A stretch of 64,000 bases of DNA. Source: Lota lota. Taxonomy: Eukaryota; Chordata; Actinopteri; Gadiformes; Lotidae. The position numbers were made by a program, and so were the translations under genes. Shown here piece by piece: positions 1 through 59,798 of the stretch. The stretch covers positions 5,151,001-5,215,000 of the forward strand of contig JACYXH010000091.1 in NCBI GenBank assembly GCA_026745465.1, written 5' to 3'. The notes beneath the pieces were generated by a model that had not been told where the DNA came from, made no database searches, and saw only the letters and a list, made by a program, of their open reading frames with translations. Each line of letters begins with the position of its first letter. The stretch's first letter is position 1.

Positions 1-78
1 AGGTGTGGATATGATGCCCACACAGAGTAGGTACAGTGTCGCCCTGAGGTGGCCTCCCTAACTGGAAAAACGTTGTCT

Positions 79-88
79 TCTCGCGAGA
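79..88. promoter_or_regulatory. TCTCGCGAGA core-promoter palindrome
   Basis: A perfect TCTCGCGAGA palindrome is present. This element is known from a subset of CpG-type vertebrate promoters and usually lies close to the transcription start. Here it lies 20 bp before an ATG (108) that opens a signal-peptide-like frame, which suggests a plus-strand promoter. The motif is symmetric, so it does not itself give direction. Confidence 0.55.
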
Positions 89-107
89 TAGAAACGTTCT
101 CGCAAAT

Positions 108-227
108 ATGGTAGTTCTGAAGGGAAGTTTAGCTGTGCTTGTAGCTCTTTGGCAGCTGTTTTTCGTGGAGAGTTGTGCCAATGACAAGAATGGTCGAGTT
201 ATCGAAGCACGCCCTCCTTGTTTGTAG
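108..227 (+). CDS. Candidate first exon with signal peptide, gene unrecognised
   Basis: An ATG at 108 opens a frame of about 39 codons that runs to a TAG. It starts MVVLKGSLAVLVALWQLFF and continues VESCANDKNGRVIE, which is a basic start, a hydrophobic core of about 15 residues and a plausible cleavage site near the Ser-Cys-Ala. It sits directly behind a TCTCGCGAGA palindrome. A real exon would have to leave through a donor before the TAG (for example near 190-225), but I see no strong donor and no convincing downstream exon before the mysm1 3' end. I do not recognise the protein. It could also be a chance frame. A partial or decayed gene is possible. Confidence 0.3.
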   Translation: MVVLKGSLAVLVALWQLFFVESCANDKNGRVIEARPPCL

Positions 228-244
228 ACTTGAAAGAGAGATGT

Positions 245-1765
245 CAGGTGTGCAGACAAAGGGTAGAAGCAACTGCTTCTGTTCAGACGCGCACAAAACA
301 ATGCCATTGTCTTCCTTGGTAACACCACTGCTAACAGCAGCTGTCAAGAGTTCAAGTTGGCGTCAAGTTATGCTGTACTTGGATTACTTCTTGACTACAC
401 GTATACTTTGTTTTAACCAACAGTCCAACTGAAAGCTTCTTAAGGTATATAGCAATTATATACATTACAATATTTTTTTATTTTTTACGGATTTAAAGAT
501 TTTATTATTTCAATGTTATCATTTCGCCGAACTTACTCATTTATATACATCTTCATGACACCCTTGTCCAACGAAGCGGAAATGATACATTTGATTTAGG
601 ACCATGTTTCAAAAAATTCTTGGAGACTTTGTGGACTCCGTTCTAAAGAAATAAACACCAGCACATCCAGCTGACTAAACGAGTTATGAATGAAGTTCTC
701 GTCAACATCATAGGTCAAAACCAAAGTAGGCGTCTAGACGATGTGTGTTCTCAATTATCCTTCCCCGGAAACGCAAAGATTCAGAAGAGTTCCGGTAGTA
801 AAGTCAACTTTTCATACAGTTTTCCATGAGCGAGTCCATGAATGAATAATTAATAAAAGCATGCATTTTCTTATACGATCTTCTGCCGTTAACAAATTAC
901 GTATATGTTTTGTTTAATGTTGAATGAGGTTCGGACGCGTCTGATCTTCCAAGTGCACCTCAACACCGCCACCGTCATTCAAGAGCCCAGTTTCACCTAT
1001 GGCGTCCAAAAATGGGTCAGAAGACACATACGCAGATTACCTTTACTGCTTTGTATTTTAATGTTGTTGTTTTTGCAGTAGTTCCCAAAAACAATTTTGC
1101 ATGCGTGTCTTTCTCTTAACTGATGGTGGCAGTGTTGACCCATAGAGAAACGCTGCTCTTGGAAGAGCATCAGCCTGCCCGTCCTAACCTTATTAAACCG
1201 TAAAAATAAACACTTTATAAACGGCATGGTGCACCCATGGTTGAATAAGTGTCGCAAAAGTGCACTCTAGAGTGGCTGAAACGAAAGGAAGTGCCGTATT
1301 GGCTGTCCTTCAAAAAGGATCAAGTGCCCTCCAATTTGCCAATAGATTATAATGCACCATCTAGAGCAAGAAAATGTTATAATGTGTCTTAATGAGTGTC
1401 TTCTAGTGGATAAACCGTGATGCAGTATCCTTTAAGGTCCCCTTACATGGTCTAAACTTGACGTTCGCTATGGTGGAAAAGGGTGCCAATTGGATGCAGT
1501 GCTACAAAGAACGGCATGCAGAATAGTCTTTCAATAAGTCAGATAACTGGAACCATAATCCAGTCACCCAAATTCCAGCAAAATTGAGTTATTATTGTGA
1601 TTTGGCAGATATACACTGGCGTATTTGCTTGTCTCCCATCTTTTGTTTGAATAATTAGCTGAATGTATAATTCAGCACGTTTAATATACTGTGGCGATCA
1701 CGGCCGATAATACATTAAAAAAAACATACACATTTAAACACAAAATAAAAGTACAACATATCAAA
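245..1765. other. Intergenic, nothing recognised
   Basis: AT-rich sequence between the candidate plus-strand exon and the mysm1 poly(A) signal. There are several AATAAA words on the plus strand (for example about 649). I found no coding exon with matching splice sites, no RNA gene and no clear repeat. Confidence 0.5.
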
Positions 1766-1770
1766 ATGTT

Positions 1771-1776
1771 TTTATT
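1771..1776 (-). other. mysm1: mysm1 poly(A) signal
   Basis: AATAAA on the minus strand, about 257 nt after the mysm1 stop. It is the first canonical signal downstream, so the predicted 3' UTR is short. Confidence 0.55.
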
Positions 1777-2032
1777 TTTTGGACCAATCTAGAAAGAGTA
1801 CCAACTATATTCCCTCTCTCTAAAAAGACGTAGACAAACGGCATGCATGCTGCCCAAACCTTTAGTTTCACATTGTTAAATGGTCCATTATAACAGCGTA
1901 TCAGACTAAGATTGACAAAGAAATAAAAACATTTACAATCAACTATACGTTAAACCAGGGTCCAAAATGTATTTCTCACCTTCTATTGAGATATAACAGT
2001 AAAATCTAAAAGGATTGAACCTCCCAGACAAA

Positions 2033-7300
<5,268 letters not shown>

Positions 7301-8100
7301 GTTTGATCGATTGGAACGTAAACAGGACGTTGAGAGATGGAGAACCCAGTGATCCAAGCACTGCCACCCAGTGGACAATCATAATATTCAGTAATGAAGA
7401 AACATACAATTCTGCCAGAAGATGGCGCCATTTACTTATTTTTGGTCTACACAAGAGAATCGGAACCAACATGGGCGGCGCTTGTCCACATCTGTTCAAA
7501 TATTTAGTTTCTGATTACCTTTTGTTTTTTAAAAATTTCTTCATAGTGCTTATGATATACATTATGGGTGTTCGATTCTAAATTGTATAATGCACTAGCC
7601 TTGCATATTGAACGAGAATCTGTGACTAATGATTGCATGATTGGAGTGTAGATATTATGAGGATGTCTTATTGTTTACTGGTGAGCTATATGTAAAGCAC
7701 AGTAACACAGTTGGTATCAGTCGTAGTTTAGCTATAACGCAGTCTATGCTTTTGAGTCAATCATTTAACCTTGACCAATAAGGTTAAAACTGAATTAATG
7801 AAATATTTGGCAGAATGCATGGTGTATCAGACACGTGGCAGGGATGTGGAAATTCCCCCATCACTTTGAAAAAGCTATCAAACTGTACTGATCATAGTGT
7901 GTCTCTGCCTCTGCTAATTTAAGTTATTAACAGACAGCTCAATGATGAATGATGCAGTATCTTTCCGGCTCCAGGTATGATGTTAACCGGATGTTTACTT
8001 TCTTCCCAAATATGTACTTGATCCAAGGTTGTGTTTGTTTACCATTGTACCTTCCCAGCAGTCTGACATGTTGAAACACTGACAGCAGCGCAAGTCAAAC
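7301..8100. other. mysm1 promoter and intergenic gap to suco
   Basis: This short gap separates the 3' end of suco from the start of mysm1; both are transcribed leftward. It must hold the mysm1 promoter. A YY1-type double site is listed separately. I see no exon here. The frame around 7303-7581 on the plus strand has no family resemblance. Confidence 0.6.
7419..7433. promoter_or_regulatory. Paired YY1-like motif upstream of mysm1
   Basis: AAGATGGCGCCATTT contains GCGCCATTT on the plus strand and GGCGCCATCTT on the minus strand, so two overlapping CCATnTT-type YY1 cores meet head to head. It lies about 120 bp upstream of the mysm1 ATG, where YY1 sites are common in promoters. Confidence 0.4.
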
Positions 8101-8123
8101 AAGTCAAAGACAACAAAAACGTT

Positions 8124-8129
8124 TTTATT
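8124..8129 (-). other. suco: suco poly(A) signal
   Basis: AATAAA on the minus strand, the first canonical signal found downstream of the suco stop. It lies about 820 bp before the mysm1 start codon. Confidence 0.5.
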
Positions 8130-10132
8130 TAAGAAAATTCACAGTTTCTAATGGCACTACAGTTTGTTGTAGTTACTCCTGCTAACAAATACTGTGCAAC
8201 TCTTTACACACAGAGAGGGGGGGGGGTAACAAGAAGAAAAGAAACTGCAGCTTTAAAAGATCGTCACACTTGACAATACAAGGTTGAATAGAAAAATAAA
8301 ACGGTGACATTAAAACAAAAAAGGCATAAGGAGTTATACAAAGTGCACACAGATATCCTTGGATTACCGGGATCTATCGCTCTATATTCACTGTGTTAAG
8401 GGATCAACAAAATCAACACAATAACTCTCTCTCATGACTCACAGACATGGGCAAACAGGAGAGCAACAGCAAGAGACACTCTCACATGCATTCAGGTCAA
8501 TACACTCAAACAAAAGTGAATATACAATCCCAAAGAAACAAAAACTCAAACAAAAGCCATAACCTGCAAGGTATGTGGATCTGACGTAGTCCCGTTTAAA
8601 CATTGTGTTCCGATCCATACCTAATTCAATTAGATCCCTTAAGTAAAAAAGGTAACATCATTCGAATCCTAATTATTCTCAAACCACGGGCATGGCTATC
8701 AGGGGATAACACATATGCGACATGAGTGAAGAAGCTTATGAGTGAGAAAAAGACAGCTAAAAACAACGCAGGAAAAGCGATTATGTAGTAGATGCATAGG
8801 TGTATGAAACAACTAGCCAGGATCAAATGTTCAATCCCCTAACAGGAACTAGAGTGGTTTAGTCAAAAGAGAGCAAAAATGAAGAGCAGCGAAAGACGTT
8901 CGCGGTGGAGCAGAGGTGGACGCAGGTCACCCGTCTTCCCAGGTCAAGTTAAAAAGAGGTGGGTGAAGATGAACTCTGCAGCCTACACCTCCAAGAGTCA
9001 AGTCTCCAGGCCCAACTTGAAAGGTAGCCAGTCGGAAAACACAAATAAGTGCTTATTTCTTATTCATAAAAATGCAGGGACTGCCCATTCAGCAATTTCT
9101 CAGACAATCTGTGCAGTAATAGATTCTTTATAATGTTGGAGCAGACAAGTTCAGGGTCTCGGGGATTACAAAGGGGTCCACTTTGGCTTCAGCAAACGTG
9201 GTAAGAAACCGAGAGACGCAGAGAGAAAGCAACACACAAAAGCAGCTTTAACTTCGGTGGATTTTCCTTTCTTCATGTAACTTCCAAAGCGCCCAGCATA
9301 AAATCAAGAGGAGCAGTCTCATCCACACCCACAAGCTTCTGTGAGGAGGCCAACTAAAAATAAAGCTATTATTATTATGTCCGTTATGTAAACCAGTTGA
9401 GGGCATGTAACATTGGTAGATAACTGGTTGAGGGAAACATGAGAACTGAGGATTCAGAGCTCAAAGACGATTGAGCCATTTCTAGCAAAGATACAATATA
9501 TAAATACATCTACTAAAAAAGGTGCTTTGCTTATTGCCCGTTAGTGACTACTAGTACTGTTGAGTGTATGGTATTGCATTTGTTCCCAGGTAACCTGTGT
9601 GTTTGACCAGGCCCTCCCAGTGTCCCAAGACACTGAGGACGGGGTGACTACATTGTGTGGAAGATTCTGTGAGGAAAACGCATTTAAATAAATAAATAGT
9701 TAAATACAAGTCTGTTGGCGTCCTTCACCGAGTACCACGAGTGTGTCACATGTGTCTGAAAGAAAAGTGTGTAAACCTCAGAACACGTGGTCATAGCTCA
9801 TGTCGTCTGTTTGACCTCACTTCCCCCTCCCCATTGGATGCTGCTTCAATTCAAACGAACCAATCAGAGTGTCGATATGTGGCTCGACTCGACTTTGACA
9901 AAGAGATTCACCCTCTATATGCTTTACCCAGTTGAACCTGCCTCCCCAGCTAGATGTACCACGCCTTACAGTAAACATCTCATTAGGCCATCGCCATTTA
10001 TGTAAGCATGTTTGTAGAAAGTATTGAATTGAGGCCCAGCCCCAAAATGCATGAAAGGAGTTTTTCATGGTAGAGTGGTGAGGTCTTGGAGACTGCTTTA
10101 GTTGATTTTATAGACTGGGCTGTAAGCTGTAA

Positions 10133-10135
<3 letters not shown>

Positions 10136-10171
<36 letters not shown>

Positions 10172-10184
10172 GCACGCACACGCA
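10136..10184. repeat. CA microsatellite in suco 3' UTR
   Basis: A (CA)n array passing into CACG/CGCA variants lies within the predicted suco 3' UTR. The histidine/threonine and cysteine/valine frames over it are low-complexity artefacts. Confidence 0.9.
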
Positions 10185-10985
10185 AATGTACCGATCATCC
10201 CCACACTGAGCGCATTTCGTCATTCAGCTACAAAAGTTGGGCTTGGAGTTGACAAGAAAGAAAGAAAGAATGAAAGAAAAGGAAATAAAGAAAGAGAAAG
10301 GGCCTGATGATTGCGAATGGTCAAAACTCTGGTCCCATATGAACAAAGCTGTTAGACTGGAAAGATCCAGTATATAAACGAAAAAATGGAAGTGAAAGAC
10401 GGAGGGGGGACAGTTCTGCTGGGTTCCACTGTTGAGTCACATTTCCTCAGACGGAGCAGCTGTTCTCAGGTCCCCGACGATGCCATGCGTTTTTGAGCCA
10501 GCATTGGGCTGTCCAAGGCTGGAGGAATAATAAAACAATGTGCTATCCATAGTGGAGACAGCTCACTCACATTTCAATGGGTTGGACTTGTATTCATGTT
10601 TCACGCCCCCACACCACCATCTTAGTGTCTCTGTAAATCTCGCCACAAAAAAAAAGAAAAATACATGGTAAGGAAAAAAAAAGGACAAATCTCTCAATTT
10701 CACCACTAAAAGCTCTAGAACATATAAAAAGGCACGTAACCACCTCCAAGGTCGTCTCTGACTGGGGTGTGTGTGTGTGTGTGTTTAAAGTAGCTTACGG
10801 AGTGTATGATGTTCAGTTACTACCAGCCAGTCTAGGTCCTCAACGCACCTGGGTACTGTAGTCTTTTTACAGACGAGACAAGGCGCCAGCCTCATCCCAG
10901 ACACCGGTCGAGTCCGCTAGCACGGCCGTGTGTGGCTGTGTGTTCAAAAGGTTGTGTGCAGGGGACCCACAGATCACTCTGTCTG

Positions 10986-11075
<90 letters not shown>
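10986..11075. repeat. GT microsatellite with (GGTGTCT) tandem, at suco stop
   Basis: Four tandem GGTGTCT words are followed by about 29 GT units. On the suco transcript the CA array starts about 30 nt after the stop codon, so it is near the 5' end of the 3' UTR. Confidence 0.9.
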
Positions 11076-11078
<3 letters not shown>

Positions 11079-11104
11079 CATTTGTATATGTATCCAAATT
11101 ATAT

Positions 11105-53218
<42,114 letters not shown>

Positions 53219-53219
<1 letters not shown>

Positions 53220-53242
53220 TATCTTCCCGCGGGGACCATCAT
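53219..53242 (-). CDS. suco upstream ORF overlapping the main start
   Basis: ATG at 53242 reads MMVPAGR and stops at TAA (53221-53219). The last A of this stop is the first base of the suco ATG (TAATG). The layout would allow termination-reinitiation control of suco translation, if the transcript starts upstream. Confidence 0.5.
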
Positions 53243-54932
53243 CCTCGCTCTTTTGGGGATTTTTCTAATGTGTCGTGGATACTTGGCTATGGGCGATAAT
53301 GATGTAACGACTGAGAGCCAAAGCACATGACAAATTACATTTATGAAGATGTATTTTTTGGTCAAATCTACAGCTGACTAGGTCTAAATGTCATTATATC
53401 AGACGTTCGTTGCTTCTTGCTTGCTTGGTCGCTTTATGCAGTTGCTTGATGGCAAGCTTTTGGTAAGCGCAGCCTCTTCGGGCGTCTGACCAATTGGATC
53501 AGACTTATAGATTTGTGGACGAATCACAGGGTAGAGATCGCAAACCGAATCCGTTGCAGCCCCGCCTCTTTAGATGACTTGGACATGCTGGAAGTGGACG
53601 CGTCACCGGTTTCATGACAGGCAAACAAGTGAAAAAGTATTGCTAAATGGGTTGCTGACTCGTTTTGATAAAAGATGACGAAACGCTTGACTATAGCAGC
53701 ATTATTAATAATAATCCTTGCAATATCGCGGTGATTTCGGTATCAGTTAAAATTAGTAGTAGTAGAAGTAGTCATAATACTATTAATAATATTGTTATTG
53801 TTATTATTATATCAATAATAATTATTATATATTATAATTATAATTATAGCAGGGGGGTTTATGTGGTTTTCACTTAAAACTGTCTGAGATCGTTCATCTG
53901 TGTCACTAATCAGTTTGAGCCAGACTGTATACAATTGTTGAAAAACATTAAAAAAAAACTATCAAATATCAATAGACAGCCAGTGTAATGTGCCGATACT
54001 TAACAAAAACACAGCAAAGCTTCTTCGTGTTTTGATGTTGTTTTTGTGTTTGTGTTGTTTTTGGTTGTTTATTTGTTGTTTTGTTTTTGAACGAAGATAT
54101 TATTTTTGATCGATTGAAAGTGTATCCAAAAATAATTATTTGGTGCATAGCTACCTAACAAACTGTCTTATAGAGTTAAATTAACCATAACCACCCTCTA
54201 TACTGTGCTACTACTTAAACATCACATCATCTGTTGCGAAGTATGCACTTGACTACCACTACTAAACATTAATAAGCTACTCTGCACTCTGTCGTGCACA
54301 CTTGGTCGTGCTGGCGTTTTTAGTTTTTCGGTTGATCCACTATAGGTTGAATCTTGTTACATTCTCACCTGTAGGTCACTTTATATTACTATATGTAGGC
54401 ATACCAGATTTTAAGATAATAACTGCTGACCCTCAAACCTTTTTTGAAGGGTTAATCATAAAAAATCCATCACTCTTGGAAAGATGAATGTATCATCAAT
54501 TATGTAATTTAGCCACAGAAAACATCACTGCATTATAGCAGTAATATATTATAGCAGCAATGAATCAATCAATTAATTAATTAGTACTTAAAAAACTGCA
54601 TTTTCCCTGGTCCAGGGAAATTGAACTTCACTTCCCAGAGATCACTGCAAACCCAATACAAGTTGCCTCATGTCATGAAATGTTATACCGTTACACGAAA
54701 TATGGAATAATTTTTATCACAATTTTTTTTTATAGAAGAACAGAAAAAAAGTATGTGCAATTCTATCAAAAAGATCGGACTAACATTTGTACAGGCGGGG
54801 TCCTCAGAGAATATCAGTCCTGTCCTGTCGAATGGATGAGCTGTTCGACAAGTTTTAGAGAACATAAGTACAGGGACTTTAAAGGGGTTAATACATCGTT
54901 TCGGCTGTCAAATAGTTGATCGTCCATTTAGT
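53220..54932. promoter_or_regulatory. Divergent intergenic region suco/tmed5
   Basis: 1.7 kb separates the two start codons, so it must hold the suco 5' UTR and both promoters. A GC-richer patch lies near 53500-53600 (GCCCCGCCTCTTTAG). The middle is AT-rich with ATT/TAAT trinucleotide runs near 53750-53860. No other exon was found. Confidence 0.6.
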
Positions 54933-55276
54933 ATGGGGGTTACTAGGATGTTTTTGGATTTATCCGTAGTGTTTTTTGCTTTCTCTACTAGGTTTATTGC
55001 GTTGGCCGCATTCTCGCAGTCTTTTGACAGCGACTTCACGTTTACTTTACCCGCCGGTCGAAAGGAATGCTTTTACCAGACCATGAAGAAAGATGCATCG
55101 CTGGAAATAGAATACCAGGTAGCTTCCAAGGTTTCATTCCGACATTAATATTAGTATTTAACAAAACCAACACAGCACAATTTTGGAAACATGGAACTGT
55201 CAGTCAATTAAATTCGCGATAACGGGTATTAACATTAATCTGCCTAATGTTCTTCTGCTTTTACGTATGTTGCAAC

Positions 55277-55308
<32 letters not shown>

Positions 55309-57309
55309 TTTTTTAATTGATGGTCAAGTGCCATGTCAGAAAAAGTTGGTTATACGAAGTCCACCTTTATTTTCTGTGTGCATGACAGTTTGTTTGACTA
55401 TTCGTAATGTCAATGGAGTTTCTGGTATGAAATTGACCTTAAAATGTGTTGCTTTTCGAAAAAAAAAAAACGTTTGGTTCAGGTATTGGAAACACCCTCT
55501 TTTTCAAACATGTTATTGAGATTTGGGTTGGGGAGGGGGGGGCTAGAGTTTTTTTATTTACAATCTTGTACATCGTGTAGTGCTATTTAAAAGCGTCTGT
55601 GTCTGCGTGTGTTTTCCCTCTATGTGTAGGTGTTAGATGGCGCAGGCCTGGATGTTGACTTCTACATCTCTTCGCCCACTGGTCATGTCATTTTCAGTGA
55701 CTATCACAAATCAGATGGCGTGCACACGTGAGTTCCATGCACCTATAATGAGAAGCGTTCATCACCATCACCGCCATCGCGTATGCCAACGACCTGCTTG
55801 TTTTTCCTCTAGAGTTGAAACAGAGGATGGAGATTACGCACTTTGCTTTGACAACACATTCAGTTCCATATCGGAGAAGATTATCTTCTTTGAGCTGATC
55901 CTGGACAACATGGATCAAGATGTAGACGACAACGATGACTGGAAGGAGTATGTTCATGGAACAGATATGCTGGACATGAAACTGGAAGACATCATGGTAA
56001 GGAGTTGTCCTGACTTCAATCAACCCTGTGTCATACAGAAATATTGAAAAAAGTCCTTAAAGTTTTCATCAGCAACAGGTTCCTCTGCAACACGTGTGTG
56101 AGAGTATTTAATGTTATCTTTTGAGACGGAGAACTGACTAGGTTTCTCATTTCATGAGCTGCATTTGTTGTCCAAATGGGTCTTGCTAGTTATGTTTGTT
56201 ATTCAGCCTGCCAATTTGTTGTGGTGGCAGACTGCTGACTTGGATGACCTAGTTGAGAGTCGGGGTCAGGGTGACACTTTTGGAAGGAAATTGGATGCAA
56301 GGTCACAGAGAAAATCAAAACAATAAACATTCCATGGACTCCTAGCCTGTTTGAGCCAAACGTTTCTGATTGCACCAGAACCTTTTACTATTGTTCTCCA
56401 GCTGCTCTTTTTGCCTCAGGCGTCACATCCCTTTCTTATTCCATTGGCTGAAGGCATTATGGTAAAAGGACAGGGTGTTATTCTTTTTGTAGCTGGAATG
56501 ACAATACCAGGTTTAGAGCCTACAGAGATTGTATTCTTCCTGTCCAGCACCCACTGCAGTGTGGCTTAGGTCAAGGTGTGGCCTTTAATCAATGTAACAG
56601 TATCAACAAGGGGCTTTACCATATTCACAGGACCATTTTGAAGGCAGCCTCTCTACCCTTAAGTCTGTAAGACAGAATCAAACATTCATATTTTGTAATG
56701 AATATTAAATTTATATTGCAGATGTTTCCGAAGTGACTTACAGGTAGCTTGTCAGTAAAAGTTGATCCTTCAGTACACATTTAACACAATTCCCCTATTG
56801 ATTAAACTGTGCACGGTTAATGAACCACTACCCATTCACTAATGGTCTGAGCAATCACATTTGTTGTAAGCATACTATGCATCAAAAAAACAAAACATGA
56901 TAGATCATGTTTCAAAGAATAAGCAATATAATACTATAGATAATCATAGTCATGTAGCCTAGATCCTAGTTGCAAACTATTTACAGTCAGGAATTAGAGG
57001 GCAATGGAGCTGGGGTCCACGTATTACCCAGACCCCCTGTGTGTTGGGGGAAGCACCTCTGACCACATCCTCGTTTCCTTCTCCCTGCAGGACACCATCA
57101 ACAGTGTGAAGGCCCGACTGGGGAAGAGTGCACAGATCCAAACGGTGCTGCGGGCCTTTGAGGCGCGTGACCGCAACATCCAGGAGAGCAACTTTGAGCG
57201 GGTGAACGTCTGGTCTGTCATTAACATGGTTGTCATGGTGCTGGTGTCTGGCGTTCAGGTGTACATGCTCCGCTCCCTGTTTGACGACGAAAAGAAAATG
57301 CGCACGTAA
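54933..57309 (+). CDS. tmed5: p24-gamma cargo receptor TMED5
   Basis: TMED5 is a type I membrane protein of the ER-Golgi shuttle. Complexes of p24 proteins load cargo, including GPI-anchored proteins, into COPII vesicles. Four exons: 54933-55118, 55630-55727, 55813-55996, 57091-57309 (687 nt, 228 aa; human 229). Residues 1 to about 28 are a signal peptide, and the first ATG (54933) or a second Met five codons later could start. The GOLD domain runs about 34-150 ([51 protein letters not shown]), followed by a coiled coil ([19 protein letters not shown]) and a membrane span at about 195-216. The tail [11 protein letters not shown] carries the phenylalanine and dilysine signals for COPI/COPII. 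All introns are GT-AG and no break is seen. Confidence 0.95.
55277..55302. repeat. AT dinucleotide tract
   Basis: Short (TA)n run in tmed5 intron 1. Confidence 0.85.
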
Positions 57310-59210
57310 CACCCGGCCCCGTGGCAGAAGAAGATAAGGAATTCAACACACCTAGTACACAAATAGATCAACTGACGTGGCTGCATTGTACATGACTCTA
57401 CAAGGGCACCCTATAAACACAGAATCCTACAGAGAAAGAGATTTAAATAATATTTACTTAAAACACACCGATGCATATTTACTCAAATGCCAAAGGTCCT
57501 TTGTTGTGTTGACTAACTGATGTCAGGTGAACAGTTGGAGGATCTTACTGTATCGCTAACTTTACCCCAGGAATACTTTCTAATCTACATAAACGTAATG
57601 GGGTCAAACTATTAGATAAAGAAATGCTCTATATTTGTATATTAATGTCTTCGGTGTATGTCTTCCAAACAGGTGTGGCGCTATAGAATGTGGGGGATGT
57701 ATCCTTCTTTGCTGTGATATAAGTTACTGAGATGCCTTCACGTGTGCCTTTTTGTCATAGTCCATGTTTTTAAAACCTCGTTACCATCGGAATTACTGTG
57801 ATATAGTAATGCTTTCAGCTGCCATTCATCATTCATCAGCAATTTCCCCAATCTGTGCCTCTTTTACCTGTCTTTCGTGGCCCTGAATAGTCATTTCAAC
57901 CTTTACACATGGTCCCATCTCCACATGTGATGGTTCTGTGTTGAAGTAATATGGACGCATTGCTAACCATAGTTCATAGCACCCAGGGGGAGAGTGGAGC
58001 AGGGGAAAAGGGAAAAGTGCCATCTCCATGGCATGGCTCCCGGGCTGCATGGCCTGGACGGCAGTTGGCTTCACTCGCCCTCTTCTCTTCAGCCGTGTGG
58101 CCACTGAGGAGTGTCTGATTACAGCCACCTTGCCTGTGAAGATATTGAGTCTGTCCTCTCTCACATAAGTCTATTTCTGCTTTACTGACCGGTAGTAAGG
58201 TCATCGCCACTACTATAGGGTAGGAATGTCCCAACCAATGTGAGAACAGACCCCCACTAAGTTATTTGTTGGCTTTATTTACTGGTCTGTACAGTCAAGG
58301 TAATTAGATACGCATAGACAAATGGTCAGCAACGTGATACATGGGATGCACTGTCAGAGCTCTTAGCCTTTCTTCCAAAATATTAGGTGATCCGTTTATT
58401 TTATTCAATTATAGTTCAAAAGTGGAGTTTGGGTTTATGAAACTTTTAAAATCTGTAGGATCTTAACATCATCTTATCATGGGTTTTGATTCGATTTTTG
58501 TTTTTAACGTCAAACAAAATGTCAATCTTTTATTGTGTTGGTTACTTTATTTCATCTTTGGACGGCAATGACGTTTGCCTTGTTACTTTGTCAACTAGGG
58601 TTAGTGTCTCCATCTTCTGGTGGGATTTGAAATTACAAATAATTTTTTATGTACAGTATGCTTAAATAAATGTCCCTGCCTTCAATTGTAATGTAAACAA
58701 TCTCTGTGTTAGGAAATATCTCCTGACAGTAGCTATGGACATTGCATTGCACTTTGCATTGGTACATTGCACTGACTGATCCGTTTGGGCTGTGGTGATC
58801 AGGAAATGTCCATTTTTCCTTGCCGTAACTTTAGTCAGTTCAATGAAATGCATTGTTACATTTTGTAAGTGTTAATAATGAATATTGTCCATATGTTAAC
58901 CGTTGTTAAGGGTATGTTCAAATGCTTAAGTTTTCAATGTAATATTTAACGTTACATCAAGTGTTTTTCAGTAACCTTTAGCGTAAACATACATTTTGAT
59001 ATTGTAGTACTTAAAGCAGTAGTTTGTTTGACAAACTCGGCAAACGCATCTTTCTTTTTCTCCAAATAAATAAAAGTATTTCCTGTTGTGAGAATGGTAG
59101 CCAGCCGACAAACATTTCTGGGATATTTGTTTGACTAGTTGTTGGATTTAAGTAGATGAATTAAAAGACTGTACCTTTTCTGAATTGCTTACTGATGTTT
59201 TCCAAAACTG
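57310..59210. other. tmed5: tmed5 3' UTR and gap to pigc
   Basis: No exon was found. AATAAA words lie at 58665-58670 and, overlapping, at 59065-59074; either could end the tmed5 transcript. The minus-strand frames near 57829-58234 show no family resemblance. Confidence 0.5.
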
Positions 59211-59380
59211 CGAGAATGACGTCGCTGATCAGAGGAAATACGTCACGGGTGCAGCGTGCGGGGCCGTCATGAGGGCGCTGTCTGAATGCGCCGCCTTGTT
59301 CTTTATTTGCGTATTGCGTCTCTTCCGGGATAATGAAAGGACGAAACTAACGCCGGGCAAGAAACCGAAATTTATCCCAG
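59211..59380 (+). promoter_or_regulatory. pigc: pigc promoter and probable non-coding first exon
   Basis: A locally CpG-rich patch carries a CRE-like TGACGTCG (59217-59224), a second ACGTCA core (59240-59245) and an ETS-type CTTCCGGGA (59322-59330). A strong donor, CCCAG|GTAGAT, follows at 59380/59381. Vertebrate PIGC genes have untranslated 5' exons. The matching acceptor could be TTCTAG at 59689 or TTTAG at 59722. Confidence 0.5.
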
Positions 59381-59792
59381 GTAGATATCGGTTTCACGAT
59401 GTTCATCTACATACTCTGAACAAATTCAATAGTACCTCAGTATATGACACCTTCTAACTAATGTCAGTGCATAGACACTTGACAGGCAATATTCATAACG
59501 CATGTTGCTGGGCGTTCGTGTGGTTAAAATATGTTTAGGAAAGACGATCATGTCATGTTAGCATTGTGTTATAGTAAAGTGAATAGCTCCATGTTAGAGC
59601 CCTACGAGATACGTAGTCCTAAAATAAATTACGGCCCTGTGGTTGGTTCAACTGGTTTACGCTACGTTGTATTACACATTTCGTTCTAGGTGGTCGCTTG
59701 TTTTGTTCTCCCGCGCCTTTAGGTAATCGAATAATAGGTGTGTATTTCTTCCCCGATAATGCCAAGCATCTGATTGACTGGACGCCTGGTCA

Positions 59793-59798
59793 ATGTGA
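59793..59798 (+). promoter_or_regulatory. Start-stop upstream ORF overlapping the pigc ATG
   Basis: ATGTGATG: the ATG at 59793 is followed at once by TGA, whose A is the first base of the pigc ATG (59798). A start-stop element here would stall or recycle scanning ribosomes onto the main start. Confidence 0.5.

Larger units (their letters stand above)
8100..11104 (-). other. suco: suco 3' untranslated region (predicted)
   Basis: The stretch runs from the suco stop to the first minus-strand AATAAA (8124-8129), about 3.0 kb. It starts with a long CA array on the transcript strand, with further dinucleotide arrays near 10140 and 10770. No coding exon was found in it. The end is inferred from the poly(A) word only. 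Confidence 0.55.
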
